From positions 1-20,827 of the forward strand of contig JAKABE010000018.1 in the NCBI GenBank assembly GCA_021801945.1: a stretch of 20,827 nt of DNA, in the 5' to 3' direction. The notes under the pieces were generated by a model, which was given only the letters and a program-made list of their open reading frames with translations, did no database searches and was not told the origin of the DNA. Positions 9,154 to 17,048 of this stretch are shown one piece after another; position 1 is the stretch's first letter, and each line of letters starts with the position of its first letter. The stretch comes from Acidobacteriota bacterium (GTDB lineage Bacteria > Acidobacteriota > Terriglobia > Terriglobales > Acidobacteriaceae). The position numbers and the translations under genes were made by a program.

Positions 9154-9216
9154 ATCGAATGTTCTACTATTGGCTCCTCAAATAAATCGCTTTCGAAGCG
9201 AGAACAGAGTAACACC
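9154..9216. promoter_or_regulatory. Short divergent intergenic region (SGNH/CE15)
   Basis: These 63 bp separate the start codons of two divergent secreted esterases, so both leaders and at least part of both promoters must lie here or inside the neighbouring genes. The stretch is more AT-rich than its surroundings. It holds a small hairpin, CGCTT-TCG-AAGCG, at 9188-9200, just before the CE15 ribosome-binding area. No clean -35/-10 pair could be assigned. A promoter role is inferred from layout only. Confidence 0.35.
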
Positions 9217-10785
9217 ATGAACCTGCTCACCCGCCAGCTTTTCATGCCCGCCGCCTTTTCCCTTGCCGCCGCGCTCGCTCTCGCCTCTACGCCCATGTTC
9301 GCCCAGGATGCCGCCGCAGCCAACGGCTCACAGCTCCCGCCAGTCACCTTCACCGACGCGCAGGCTCATCAGCACCTGATGGAAGAGCTCGGCATTCAAG
9401 CCCTGCGGCCGGCGCCCAGCGGCGACTCCCAGGCCCCCAACCACGCCAACTACGACGAGTCCAAGGCCAATCCCTACCCGAATCTACCCAATGCGCTCAT
9501 TCTCAACGACGGCCAAAGAGTCACCTCCGCCAGCATGTGGTGGAATGAGCGTCGTCCGCAGATTCTTTACGACTACCAGAAATACGTCTACGGTTTCGTT
9601 CCCAAGGACGTTCCCAAGGTCACTTGGTCGGTCGTAGCGCACGAAACCGAGCGCATCGGCCTGCATTTCGCCGACGTTACGGTGCTCAACGGCCATGTAG
9701 ACAACTCGTCCTATCCGCTCATCAACGTCAACCTGCGCATGACGCTGGTAATTCCCGCCGACGCCAAGGGCCCAGTTCCCGTCTTGATGATGTTCGGTCC
9801 CAGCGGTTTTCCCAATCCCCGCCAACCCACTGAAGCCGAGCTTGCGCACATCAACGCGGCCATGAAGGCGCTGCTCGTCCAGCAGAACCCCTCGCTCAAG
9901 GCGGTCATCGCGCAGTATCCCGGCTGGAACCCGGTCCCTCCCGTTCCCTTCAGGTTTCCGCGCCTGAACGCCGATGGCGGCTTGCCCAACACGTGGCAAC
10001 TCATCGCGGCCCAATGGGGCTTCGCCATGCTCGATCCGCAGAGCGCACAGGCCGACAATGCCGCTGGGCTGACCCGCGGCATCATCGGCCTGGTCAATAA
10101 GGGGCAGCCGCGCAAGCCCGATCAGTGGGGCGCCTTGCGCGCCTGGGCCTGGGCCGCTGGCCAGGGCTTCAATTATCTCCAGACCGATCCCGCCGTGAAC
10201 GCGAAGGAAGTGGGCATTGAGGGTGTCTCCCGTTACGGTAAAGCCGCTCTTATTACCATGGCCTTCGATCCCCGCTTCGCGATGGTGCTGGTGGGCTCTT
10301 CGGGCAAAGGCGGAGCCACTCTCCTGCGCCGCAACTTCGGCGAGTCCGTGACTAACCTCACCGGCGGCGAGTTCTACTGGATGGACGGCAACTTCATGAA
10401 GTACGGCGCTTCCAAGGCCAGATTCGGCAGCATGAACCCCAGCGACATTCCCGTCGACTCCAACGAGCTGATTGCCCTCTGCGCGCCACGCCTCACCTTC
10501 ATCAGCTATGGCATTCCTGCCAAGGGCGACGCCAAGTGGCTCGACCAGCGCGGAAGCTGGATGGCGACGGTTGCCGCAAGTCCTGTGTGGACGCTGCTCG
10601 GCGCGCCCGGCTTGAGCACATCCAACTTTGACTACCACACCGCTCCCATGCCGCCGGTCAACGACGGCCTGTTGCGCGGCAAGCTGGCTTGGCGCCAGGA
10701 TGACGGTGGCCACACCGACGCACCCAACATGATGTACTTCATCCAGTGGGTGGACCGCTTCATCGGTTATCCCTACACCAAATAG
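9217..10785 (+). CDS. Secreted CE15-like glucuronoyl methylesterase
   Basis: A 522-aa alpha/beta hydrolase resembling bacterial carbohydrate esterase family 15. Such enzymes cut esters between 4-O-methyl-glucuronic acid on xylan and lignin alcohols. A signal peptide covers about residues 1-29 (cut near TPMFA-QD). The nucleophile motif is GVSRYGKAAL with Ser338. The family-typical stretch GSSGKGGATLLRRNFGES follows at 360-377, and the catalytic His is probably His499 in GGHTD. Glu376 or another nearby acid may complete the triad, but I cannot settle this from sequence alone. Length fits a single-domain bacterial CE15 with a longer N-terminal part. The product would act in the periplasm or outside the cell. 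An LMF-like membrane protein follows 55 bp downstream on the same strand. The start ATG precedes the signal peptide directly; its Shine-Dalgarno is weak. Confidence 0.87.
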   Translation: MNLLTRQLFMPAAFSLAAALALASTPMFAQDAAAANGSQLPPVTFTDAQAHQHLMEELGIQALRPAPSGDSQAPNHANYDESKANPYPNLPNALILNDGQRVTSASMWWNERRPQILYDYQKYVYGFVPKDVPKVTWSVVAHETERIGLHFADVTVLNGHVDNSSYPLINVNLRMTLVIPADAKGPVPVLMMFGPSGFPNPRQPTEAELAHINAAMKALLVQQNPSLKAVIAQYPGWNPVPPVPFRFPRLNADGGLPNTWQLIAAQWGFAMLDPQSAQADNAAGLTRGIIGLVNKGQPRKPDQWGALRAWAWAAGQGFNYLQTDPAVNAKEVGIEGVSRYGKAALITMAFDPRFAMVLVGSSGKGGATLLRRNFGESVTNLTGGEFYWMDGNFMKYGASKARFGSMNPSDIPVDSNELIALCAPRLTFISYGIPAKGDAKWLDQRGSWMATVAASPVWTLLGAPGLSTSNFDYHTAPMPPVNDGLLRGKLAWRQDDGGHTDAPNMMYFIQWVDRFIGYPYTK

Positions 10786-10840
10786 CGCCGGAGCCGCGTG
10801 CGCCGGTTCCCTTCAGACCCGGTATATCCTTTTTCCTGAC

Positions 10841-12508
10841 ATGGAACGTACGCCCGGCAACGTCATACGCTGGTTGTTCGACTTCCGCCACGGTGCGCCG
10901 GGAAGGCTCGTTCCGCGCTGGATCTTTCTCCGCGCCCTGGCCCTTATTTATTTCTCGGCGTTCTACTCGCTCCTGTTCCAGATCAACGGTCTCATCGGAC
11001 CCGATGGGATTTTGCCCGCACGCCAATATCTGACCGCCGTGGCCCAGGCCCTGGGGATGGCCCGCTACTGGTACGCGCCCTCGCTCTTCTGGTTTTCGTC
11101 CAGCTCGGCCATGCTCCTGGCCGTCATGTGGATCGGCCTAGCCGCCTCGGTCGTCGCCTTCTTCAACCTCTGGCCGCGGCTCAGCTTCTTCGTCTGTTTT
11201 GCCTGCTATCTTTCCTTTGTCGGCGCCACCAACGTCTTCTCGCAGTACCAATCCGACGGAATGCTGCTCGCGGCCGGCTTTCTGGCCCTGTTTTTCGCGC
11301 CCAGCGGCCTCAAGCCTGGCTGGGGCGCACACCATCCGCCCTCGCGCGCCAGCCTGTTTCTCCTTCAATGGGAGTGGTTCCGCATTTACTTCGAGTCGGG
11401 CATGGTCAAGCTGGCCAGCGGCGACCCCGAGTGGCGCCACCTCACAGCGATGGATCAGTACTATCAAAACGGTCCTCTGCCAACCTGGATCGGTTGGTAC
11501 GTTCAGCATCTTCCGCACTGGTTCCAGGTGGCTACGGCCGGCGCCACGCTGGCAATGGAGCTGGGCCTGGTTTTCATGCTCTTCTTGCCCCGCCGCATCC
11601 GCATTATCTGCTTCTTCATCGTCACGCCGTGGGAGATTGGCGTCATCCTCACCGCCAACTACACCTTCCTCAACTATCTCGTGCTCTCGCTCGGCTTCCT
11701 GCTGCTCGACGACAAGTTTCTTCTGCGCTTTGTGCCGGCACGCTTCCGCCCTCGCGAGGCGGAAAAGATCGAGCCCGTCGGGTTCGGTGAAGAGCAGCCC
11801 ATTTCCATCCGGGCCGCGGCCCCGTCCGAACCCCCTCAACCGGCCGTTCCGCGCCCGTGTCTCACGCTTCCCGGCCGCCTCGCGAACCACCTCGCTGCCC
11901 TTCGACTGGCCGTCGTGGTGGTGATCCTTACCTGGATCGCGTACGCCACCACTGCCGAACTCCTTGCCATCCCTTTCGGCGGCATTCCCCTTCCTGCCGG
12001 GCCCATCTCCGCGCTTGCACCCTTTCGCATCGCCAACCAATATGGCCTCTTCGCTGTCATGACGCGTGGCCGCTACGAGATCGAATTTCAGGGCTCCGAG
12101 GATGGCCGGCAATGGGTCGCCTATGCATTCCGCTACAAGCCACAGGCGCTCAGCCAGCCCCCCGGCATCTACGCCCCATACCAGCCACGCTTCGACTGGA
12201 ACCTCTGGTTTGCCTCTCTCGGCGACTGGCAGCAGAACCAGATTGTTCCCCTCACCGAGGAGCGTCTGCTCGTCAATGCCCCGGCAGTCCTCGCACTCTT
12301 CCGCTCCAATCCCTTTCCGCAGATGCCGCCCCGCTACGTCCGCGCCGTTCTCTGGCGGTACTGGTTCACCTCCATGGCGGAAAAGCGCCGCACCGGCGAC
12401 TGGTGGCGCCGCCAGCTTCTCGGCCTCTATGCCCCCGTGCTGACCCTGGCGCCGGACGGCCGCTATGCGGCTGTTGAGATGCCCACCGAACTTTCTCCGC
12501 ACGACTGA
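10841..12508 (+). CDS. Lipase maturation factor (LMF1/2)-like membrane protein
   Basis: A 555-aa polytopic membrane protein. The diagnostic segment is at about residues 176-225 (WEWFRIYFESGMVKLASGD, then WRHLTAMD, NGPLPTWIGWY and HLP), the pattern shared by the LMF family whose animal members help lipases fold in the ER. Hydrophobic segments lie near 28-48, 88-110, 113-133, 138-155, 230-250, 252-272, 274-290 and 355-378. Between the last two is a charged, proline-rich insert (about 300-352). The soluble C-terminal region (about 400-500) includes FQGSEDGRQW and PRFDWNLWFASLGDW, also typical of the family. The role of bacterial members is not established. It begins 55 bp after the CE15 esterase, so co-transcription is plausible. 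The Shine-Dalgarno is poor. Confidence 0.85.
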   Translation: MERTPGNVIRWLFDFRHGAPGRLVPRWIFLRALALIYFSAFYSLLFQINGLIGPDGILPARQYLTAVAQALGMARYWYAPSLFWFSSSSAMLLAVMWIGLAASVVAFFNLWPRLSFFVCFACYLSFVGATNVFSQYQSDGMLLAAGFLALFFAPSGLKPGWGAHHPPSRASLFLLQWEWFRIYFESGMVKLASGDPEWRHLTAMDQYYQNGPLPTWIGWYVQHLPHWFQVATAGATLAMELGLVFMLFLPRRIRIICFFIVTPWEIGVILTANYTFLNYLVLSLGFLLLDDKFLLRFVPARFRPREAEKIEPVGFGEEQPISIRAAAPSEPPQPAVPRPCLTLPGRLANHLAALRLAVVVVILTWIAYATTAELLAIPFGGIPLPAGPISALAPFRIANQYGLFAVMTRGRYEIEFQGSEDGRQWVAYAFRYKPQALSQPPGIYAPYQPRFDWNLWFASLGDWQQNQIVPLTEERLLVNAPAVLALFRSNPFPQMPPRYVRAVLWRYWFTSMAEKRRTGDWWRRQLLGLYAPVLTLAPDGRYAAVEMPTELSPHD

Positions 12509-12669
12509 ACAGCCGGTCAGCGAGTCAGCAAGGCAGCGGGTCAACAGGCTGGCTGGACAACGGAGTCCTAACTAATATGGCCTCACTTATTCTATAAATT
12601 GAGAGACAAAGCCAAAGAGGCGATTACCGTCCGATCGAGACGAAACCGCTGACTTTCGGCCCTGCTGAT

Positions 12670-14097
12670 TTGCCAGACTGCGCCACCATCATCGGCTCCG
12701 GTCCCAACGGCCTCGCCGCGGCCATTGTCCTCGCCGCCGCAGGCCTGCACGTTCAGGTCTTCGAGGCCGAGTCCGAGCCGGGCGGCGCCACGCGCACTCT
12801 TCCGCTCACCCTCCCCGGCTTTCTCCACGATTTTGGGTCCGCAGTTCATCCTCTCGCCGCTGCTTCGCCGTTCTTCTCCACGCTGCCTCTGGACGACTAC
12901 GGCTTGGAGTGGATTCACGGTAGCGCGCCTCTGGCTCATCCACTCGACGATGGCTCCGCCGTATTCCTCGAGCGTGACTTGGCCCAAACCGCCCAGGCCC
13001 TAGGCCCGGACGGTTCCGCATGGCGCCGTCTTCTCGCGCCCGCCGTCGATGATTGGCCTCAATTCGCAGAAGCGGTTCTCGCGCCTGTCTTCCCCATGCC
13101 CCGCCACCCGCTTCTCATGGCCCGCTTCGGTCTCGCCGCCTTCTCGTCTGCTCAATCGCTTGCCCGTGCCCGTTTTTGCGGCGCTCGCGCCCGCGCGCTC
13201 TTTGCTGGTCTCGCCGCCCACTCTTGTCTCGACCTCTCGCAACCGCTCAGCTCCGCCATAGCCGTGGTTCTTGGTGCCGCAGCGCATGCCGCCGGCTGGC
13301 CCATCCCCCGAGGCGGCGCTCGCGCCATCCCGCACGCCCTCATCGGCCATCTCGAATCGCTCGGCGGCCAGATCCGTACCTCCAGCCGCATTGACGCCCG
13401 GGCATTCCGCTCCCTAGAAAGCGCGGATGCGCTCACCTTCTTTGACACGGCCGCACGCGAACTGTTGGCCATCGCCGGCGACCGCTTCCCACCCGGCGTT
13501 CGCCGCGCCTACGCGCGCTTCCTTCCTGGCCCCGCCGCTTTCAAGATCGACTTCGCCCTCTCCGATCCCGTCCCCTGGCGCGCCCCTGAATGCCGCCGCG
13601 CCATCACCGTCCACCTCGGCGGCACATTTGAGGAGATCGCCGCCTCCGAAGCCGCCGTTGCCGAGGGCCGCGTCTCCGACCGCCCCTTTGTTCTGACCGC
13701 GCAGCCCTCGCTCTTCGATCACTCCCGTGCACCCGCCGACCGCCACGTCCTATGGGCTTACTGTCACGTCCCCAACGGTTTTTCGCAGGACATGACCGCG
13801 CGCGTTGAGTCTCAAATTGAGCGCTTCGCTCCCGGCTTTCGTGACTGCATCCTGGCCCGCCACGTCTCGCCGCCCGTCGCGCTTGAGGCCATGGACGCGA
13901 ACCTCCTTGGCGGCGACATCTCCGGCGGCGCGCTCACCCTACGCCAATTCCTCCTCCGTCCCACGCTCCGCCCCTACTCCACTGGCGCGGCTGGCATCTA
14001 TCTCTGCTCCGCCTCCACACCACCTGGTGGCGGCGTGCACGGCATGTGCGGTTACCACGCAGCCAAGACAGCACTCCGGCGGCTGCGCCTCGCGTGA
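12670..14097 (+). CDS. Phytoene-desaturase-like FAD/NAD(P)-dependent oxidoreductase
   Basis: A 475-aa flavoprotein of the phytoene dehydrogenase-related group (COG1233 type). The dinucleotide-binding motif IIGSGPNGLAAA is at residues 7-18, followed by VFEAESEPGGATRT (30-43) with Glu32 placed to hold the FAD ribose. FLHDFGSAVHPL (51-62) and the C-terminal GGGVHGMCGYHAA complete the family pattern. The start is taken as TTG at 12670: the frame is open back to 12598 but has no ATG or GTG, and homologous sequence starts within a few residues of this TTG. No Shine-Dalgarno is seen. It is a little shorter than the roughly 500-530 aa common in the group. The substrate is unknown; no other carotenoid genes are nearby, so a pigment role should not be assumed. 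The gap of 161 bp after the LMF gene leaves operon membership open. Confidence 0.85.
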   Translation: MPDCATIIGSGPNGLAAAIVLAAAGLHVQVFEAESEPGGATRTLPLTLPGFLHDFGSAVHPLAAASPFFSTLPLDDYGLEWIHGSAPLAHPLDDGSAVFLERDLAQTAQALGPDGSAWRRLLAPAVDDWPQFAEAVLAPVFPMPRHPLLMARFGLAAFSSAQSLARARFCGARARALFAGLAAHSCLDLSQPLSSAIAVVLGAAAHAAGWPIPRGGARAIPHALIGHLESLGGQIRTSSRIDARAFRSLESADALTFFDTAARELLAIAGDRFPPGVRRAYARFLPGPAAFKIDFALSDPVPWRAPECRRAITVHLGGTFEEIAASEAAVAEGRVSDRPFVLTAQPSLFDHSRAPADRHVLWAYCHVPNGFSQDMTARVESQIERFAPGFRDCILARHVSPPVALEAMDANLLGGDISGGALTLRQFLLRPTLRPYSTGAAGIYLCSASTPPGGGVHGMCGYHAAKTALRRLRLA

Positions 14098-15007
14098 TTC
14101 CTCCCCACCCGAACCCGAGCCCCGCACCCCTCAGCCAATTCCGGTCGGGTGCCTAAGTTCCCCGAATCTCGGGGACGTGGGAAACCTTCAATCAACCTAC
14201 TTCACCTTGTCATCTTGAGAAGAGGCCGCAGGCGTGGCGCGTGGAGGGGCCGGGTGCCGAGTGTCCCACATCCCGCTTTTGAGATGGGTCAACCCTCACC
14301 CCCCGACCTTCCGAGTCTCCGGTTGCCCCGGTGACTCGCTGGCGCCCCTTTTGCAGATCATTTTCCTCTTTCGGCGCACTATGACCATAGCAGCCGTTGG
14401 CCTGCAACCTCGTCGGAGGTAGAAACTCGCTCCTTCGCCACAGTCCGGGGAAGCCAAAATGAGAGATTGGTCTTGGATTCAACGAGTTGCCCTCAAACGG
14501 CTGGCCTTTCCCGGAACGCCGGAATCCCTGTTTGCTTCTCTCGAATAAGCCTAAAAAATCAATGGCTTGCGGAGAATGTCGGGCTCTGAACGCTTGATTC
14601 TTGGCGCCTGTGTTTTGCTCGCAACTATCTCCGAATCATCCACTTGTGAGAAATGCAGCGCCAAATCTCGATTCTGTCTTTTCGGGCTGAATGACCGTCA
14701 GACGCGTTAACTGCATGCGAAATAAGGGTTACCATCAAGCCCGCGCAGAGTTGCAGAAACTGCAAAACTGTAAAGCCACAATACCCCGCCTGACTCAAAG
14801 TAAAAAGGTAGTTACATCCAAGGCCCGATGCGCACCAGAAAACTGTAATACTGTGATGCCTTGCTCACCGCTTTCCCCTGGGCTTCGCTTCCCGCATCTC
14901 AAAGGCCAGAGGCGGGGCATAAGGGCGCGAAGTTAGTGCCGTTCCAGCAGCGAGGGTTACTTTTCCGAAGGAAGCAATCTTCGCTGCGCTCTCTGTTGCC
15001 GGAATAC
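14098..15007. other. 910-bp gene-poor region with degenerate hairpin repeats
   Basis: No protein-coding region or RNA gene was recognised here, unusual in an otherwise tightly packed window. The left third carries two CGGGTGCC-led palindromic units, listed separately. The middle and right parts are clearly more AT-rich than the flanking genes and hold a 10-base direct repeat AAAACTGTAA at 14764-14773 and 14839-14848. A distant inverted pair, TTGGCGC at 14601-14607 and GCGCCAA at 14658-14664, is also present. An 81-codon open frame at 14691-14936 lacks a ribosome-binding site and protein-like composition. The region may be a decayed gene or an insertion scar, but no recognisable remnant supports either. 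Confidence 0.5.
14146..14290. repeat. Two degenerate CGGGTGCC-led palindromic units
   Basis: CGGGTGCC occurs at 14146-14153 and again at 14251-14258, each followed closely by a palindrome. Copy one has the perfect hairpin CCCCGA-ATC-TCGGGG at 14160-14174, then ACGTGGGA. Copy two has CCCACATC at 14265-14272 facing GAGATGGGT at 14281-14289, an imperfect stem. The second unit recalls, from memory, dispersed intergenic repeats of acidobacterial genomes with a GGGTGCC(C) block and an ATCTC/GAGAT stem; that link is not verified. Neither hairpin has a T tract, so they are not classical terminators. Confidence 0.4.
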
Positions 15008-16702
15008 TCACATTCTCACGAATTCCACGCGCCGATTCTGAGCCCGGCCTGCCGGCGTATCGTTGGTGTCGACCGGCTTGGAGGCCCCGAACCCTATGGT
15101 GGTCAAACGATCTTTGCCAATGCCAAACTGCGAAACCAAGACCGACTTAACGGCCTCGGCGCGCCGCTTGGAGAGATCGAGGTTGCGCGCATCGCCACCG
15201 GTCGAGTCTGTATGACCCTCAATCTGGAGCTTGAGATTGGGATCGGCTTGCAGTCCCTGGGCGATCGTCTTGATGACAGGCGCAGAGTCGAGCTTGAGGT
15301 GGTCGCTGTCCGTATCGAAGAGAATCCCATGGGTCACATAGCGGCCTGAAGAGGCGATGACCTGACTAAAACCGGGAGTGGATTCGGCAAAACGAACCAT
15401 GCGATAGCCCAGCTTGTTCTCGCCGTACTCCGAATACAGCACTGCCTGGGTAATCAGCGGCAGTTCCACCTGGTTGACGTCGACGATGCGCTGCTCGTTG
15501 ACATAGGCGCGCAGCCTGCCGTTCTGAATCCAGAACGCGAGCTTGATGGGCTGCCTGAAATCCACTTTGACGGAGGTTCGCCCAAGTTCTTCCCCGCCCT
15601 TGTCGCTGTGTTGAGTCACCGAGACAAAAAGGTCGCCACCCTGAGTCTGGGTATATAGGGCCAGCGGCATATATGGGCCATTCGGGCCTTCCCAGTTGTT
15701 GTCACAGAGATACCAGACCGAGCGGATATCTCCCGGGTCATCAAACTTCTCTTCTGTCTCGAGGGTGAAATTTTTAGGGAGGTTCTTGACATTCGGCGTC
15801 AGTTGGATGCGCTCGCCCATCACCGTGAGTTGTCGAACTCCAGCTCCGGTTTTCAGGGCCACGGCTCCGCCTCGCACTTTCCAATGCGGCGGCGGTTCGT
15901 CGCCGGTCATATCGCTGAAGTCGTCAAAGAAGAGAGTCTTCTCTCCTGGGACGAAATCGCTCTTCACCTCTGTAAGATCGGGCTGGCTTGATGCGGCACT
16001 GGAAGCGGCGGCAGATGCCGGCGCGCCCTGGGGCTGAGCCGGCGCGGGAGGAGCGGGTTGCGAAGAAGCCTGAGGTGCAACAGGCGCCGGCGCAGCGGTC
16101 TGTGGATTGGAGGCAAGACTGGCGAGCGCCGGGCCGCTGCGTGACTTGGCCATCAAGGTCACTCGACTGCCGGGGTCCAGACGAATATCCGGTCCTTCGG
16201 TGGCAACCTGGATGAGAATGATTGCCGCCGCTGCCCCACTTGCCGCGCCGATTGCCGCGCCTTTGCCTCCACCTATGATTCCGCCGAGCAAGCCGCCGAC
16301 TCCAGTTACGACAGCGGCTTTGGCGACGTTATTGGTCTTGCGCACGATCCGTCCCTCTTCGTCGACGTTTTGCCGGCCCTTGGAGTTAGTTACGGCTGTG
16401 ACCTGACAGGAGACCGGGATCGACTCTCCTCGATGCTGCAACGTGTCAAAGGTGAAGTTCAGGACCGACTGGCCATGGAACTTACCCCCGGCACGGGCAC
16501 CGGTCACTTTCCCTTCCATCGTGTCTCCGGCGAGGCTCTGCGGCGCAACCACACGCGCGAACAAGCGATCATCTTTGTGGCTGGATTGCGCAGACAGCGG
16601 GCCCATCAGTTCCACCTGGATTTCCATATCCTGGGCATGGACCACCCCCGTCCAGAGAAAAAGGAGAAAGACGCACGTGATACAAATCCTTGTGAATCGC
16701 AT
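15008..16702 (-). CDS. OmpA-family envelope protein with glycine zipper and lectin-like middle region
   Basis: A 564-aa exported protein. The signal peptide is RFTRICITCVFLLFLWTGVV followed by HA-QD. A soluble N-terminal region is followed by a glycine-zipper segment (about residues 133-162: GVGGLLGGIIGGG...AIGAASGAAAA), then a Pro/Ala/Gln linker (about 197-242). A middle domain (about 255-440) opens with LFFDDFSDMTGDE and resembles lectin-like beta-sandwich domains, a loose impression only. The C-terminal OmpA domain (about 455-564) has GILFDTDSDHLK and GHTDSTGG, then NLDLSKRRAEAV. Asp499 and Arg514 are spaced as the diaminopimelate-binding pair in OmpA-type domains. It should therefore anchor to peptidoglycan from the periplasmic side. 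I start at the ATG ending at 16702 because of a strong AAGGAGA site 6-7 bases upstream; a start 36 bases earlier would put an Arg-rich stretch before the signal peptide. Confidence 0.88.
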   Translation of the reverse strand: MRFTRICITCVFLLFLWTGVVHAQDMEIQVELMGPLSAQSSHKDDRLFARVVAPQSLAGDTMEGKVTGARAGGKFHGQSVLNFTFDTLQHRGESIPVSCQVTAVTNSKGRQNVDEEGRIVRKTNNVAKAAVVTGVGGLLGGIIGGGKGAAIGAASGAAAAIILIQVATEGPDIRLDPGSRVTLMAKSRSGPALASLASNPQTAAPAPVAPQASSQPAPPAPAQPQGAPASAAASSAASSQPDLTEVKSDFVPGEKTLFFDDFSDMTGDEPPPHWKVRGGAVALKTGAGVRQLTVMGERIQLTPNVKNLPKNFTLETEEKFDDPGDIRSVWYLCDNNWEGPNGPYMPLALYTQTQGGDLFVSVTQHSDKGGEELGRTSVKVDFRQPIKLAFWIQNGRLRAYVNEQRIVDVNQVELPLITQAVLYSEYGENKLGYRMVRFAESTPGFSQVIASSGRYVTHGILFDTDSDHLKLDSAPVIKTIAQGLQADPNLKLQIEGHTDSTGGDARNLDLSKRRAEAVKSVLVSQFGIGKDRLTTIGFGASKPVDTNDTPAGRAQNRRVEFVRM

Positions 16703-17048
16703 ACCTGATCTCCTTCGCCTTTCATACGAGATCCGCACGCAGCTTCCCGCCCCCCGCGCGCGCAGGGAACGGTGGGTGCTAATGTGAGCCGGTAGCGGCT
16801 GTCCGTCAGTGACACGGGATACACGGTCGTGTGACGAGTTGGGGCTCTGGTGGCCTCAAGGCGCCGCAAGCTGAAGAATTGGGCGCAGCTCCAATGCGAT
16901 CTTCATCCTTGGCTTATGCACGGATCTCAGGGTTACTTTTGAGAGACGGGTTTCGCGCCGAGGGTCTGTGCGCGATTCCGCCGGTTGGCGTGTTCCGGCG
17001 CAAGAGCAGCGGCAGGCAGCAAATGAGCATCTGCCGCTATTCTGATCT
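16703..17048. other. Divergent intergenic region between OmpA-like gene and mtgA
   Basis: These 346 bp contain the start regions of two divergent cell-envelope genes, so promoters for both are expected. Visible structures are AGCCG-GTAG-CGGCT at about 16787-16800 and GTGACACG at 16808-16815 facing CGTGTGAC at 16827-16834 with one mismatch, inside which ACACGG occurs twice. They could be operators or leader hairpins for the minus-strand gene. No confident -35/-10 pair was identified on either strand, and no additional gene is supported. Confidence 0.35.
16709..16715 (-). promoter_or_regulatory. Strong Shine-Dalgarno fixing the OmpA-like start
   Basis: Read on the minus strand the sequence is AAGGAGA, a near-perfect anti-16S match 6-7 bases before the ATG that ends at 16702. 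It is the best ribosome-binding site in the window and decides this start over the in-frame ATG ending at 16738. It also suggests high translation, as expected for an abundant envelope protein. Confidence 0.8.

Noticed and set aside
9484..10713. Minus-strand 409-codon frame opposite the CE15 esterase
   Set aside because: Fully antisense to a gene with signal peptide and catalytic motifs; no family features.
11138..12544. Minus-strand 468-codon frame opposite the LMF-like gene
   Set aside because: Charged, low-complexity composition and antisense to clear membrane-protein coding sequence.
14691..14936. 81-codon open frame in the gene-poor region
   Set aside because: No Shine-Dalgarno, no protein-like pattern and frequent rare codons; probably chance.
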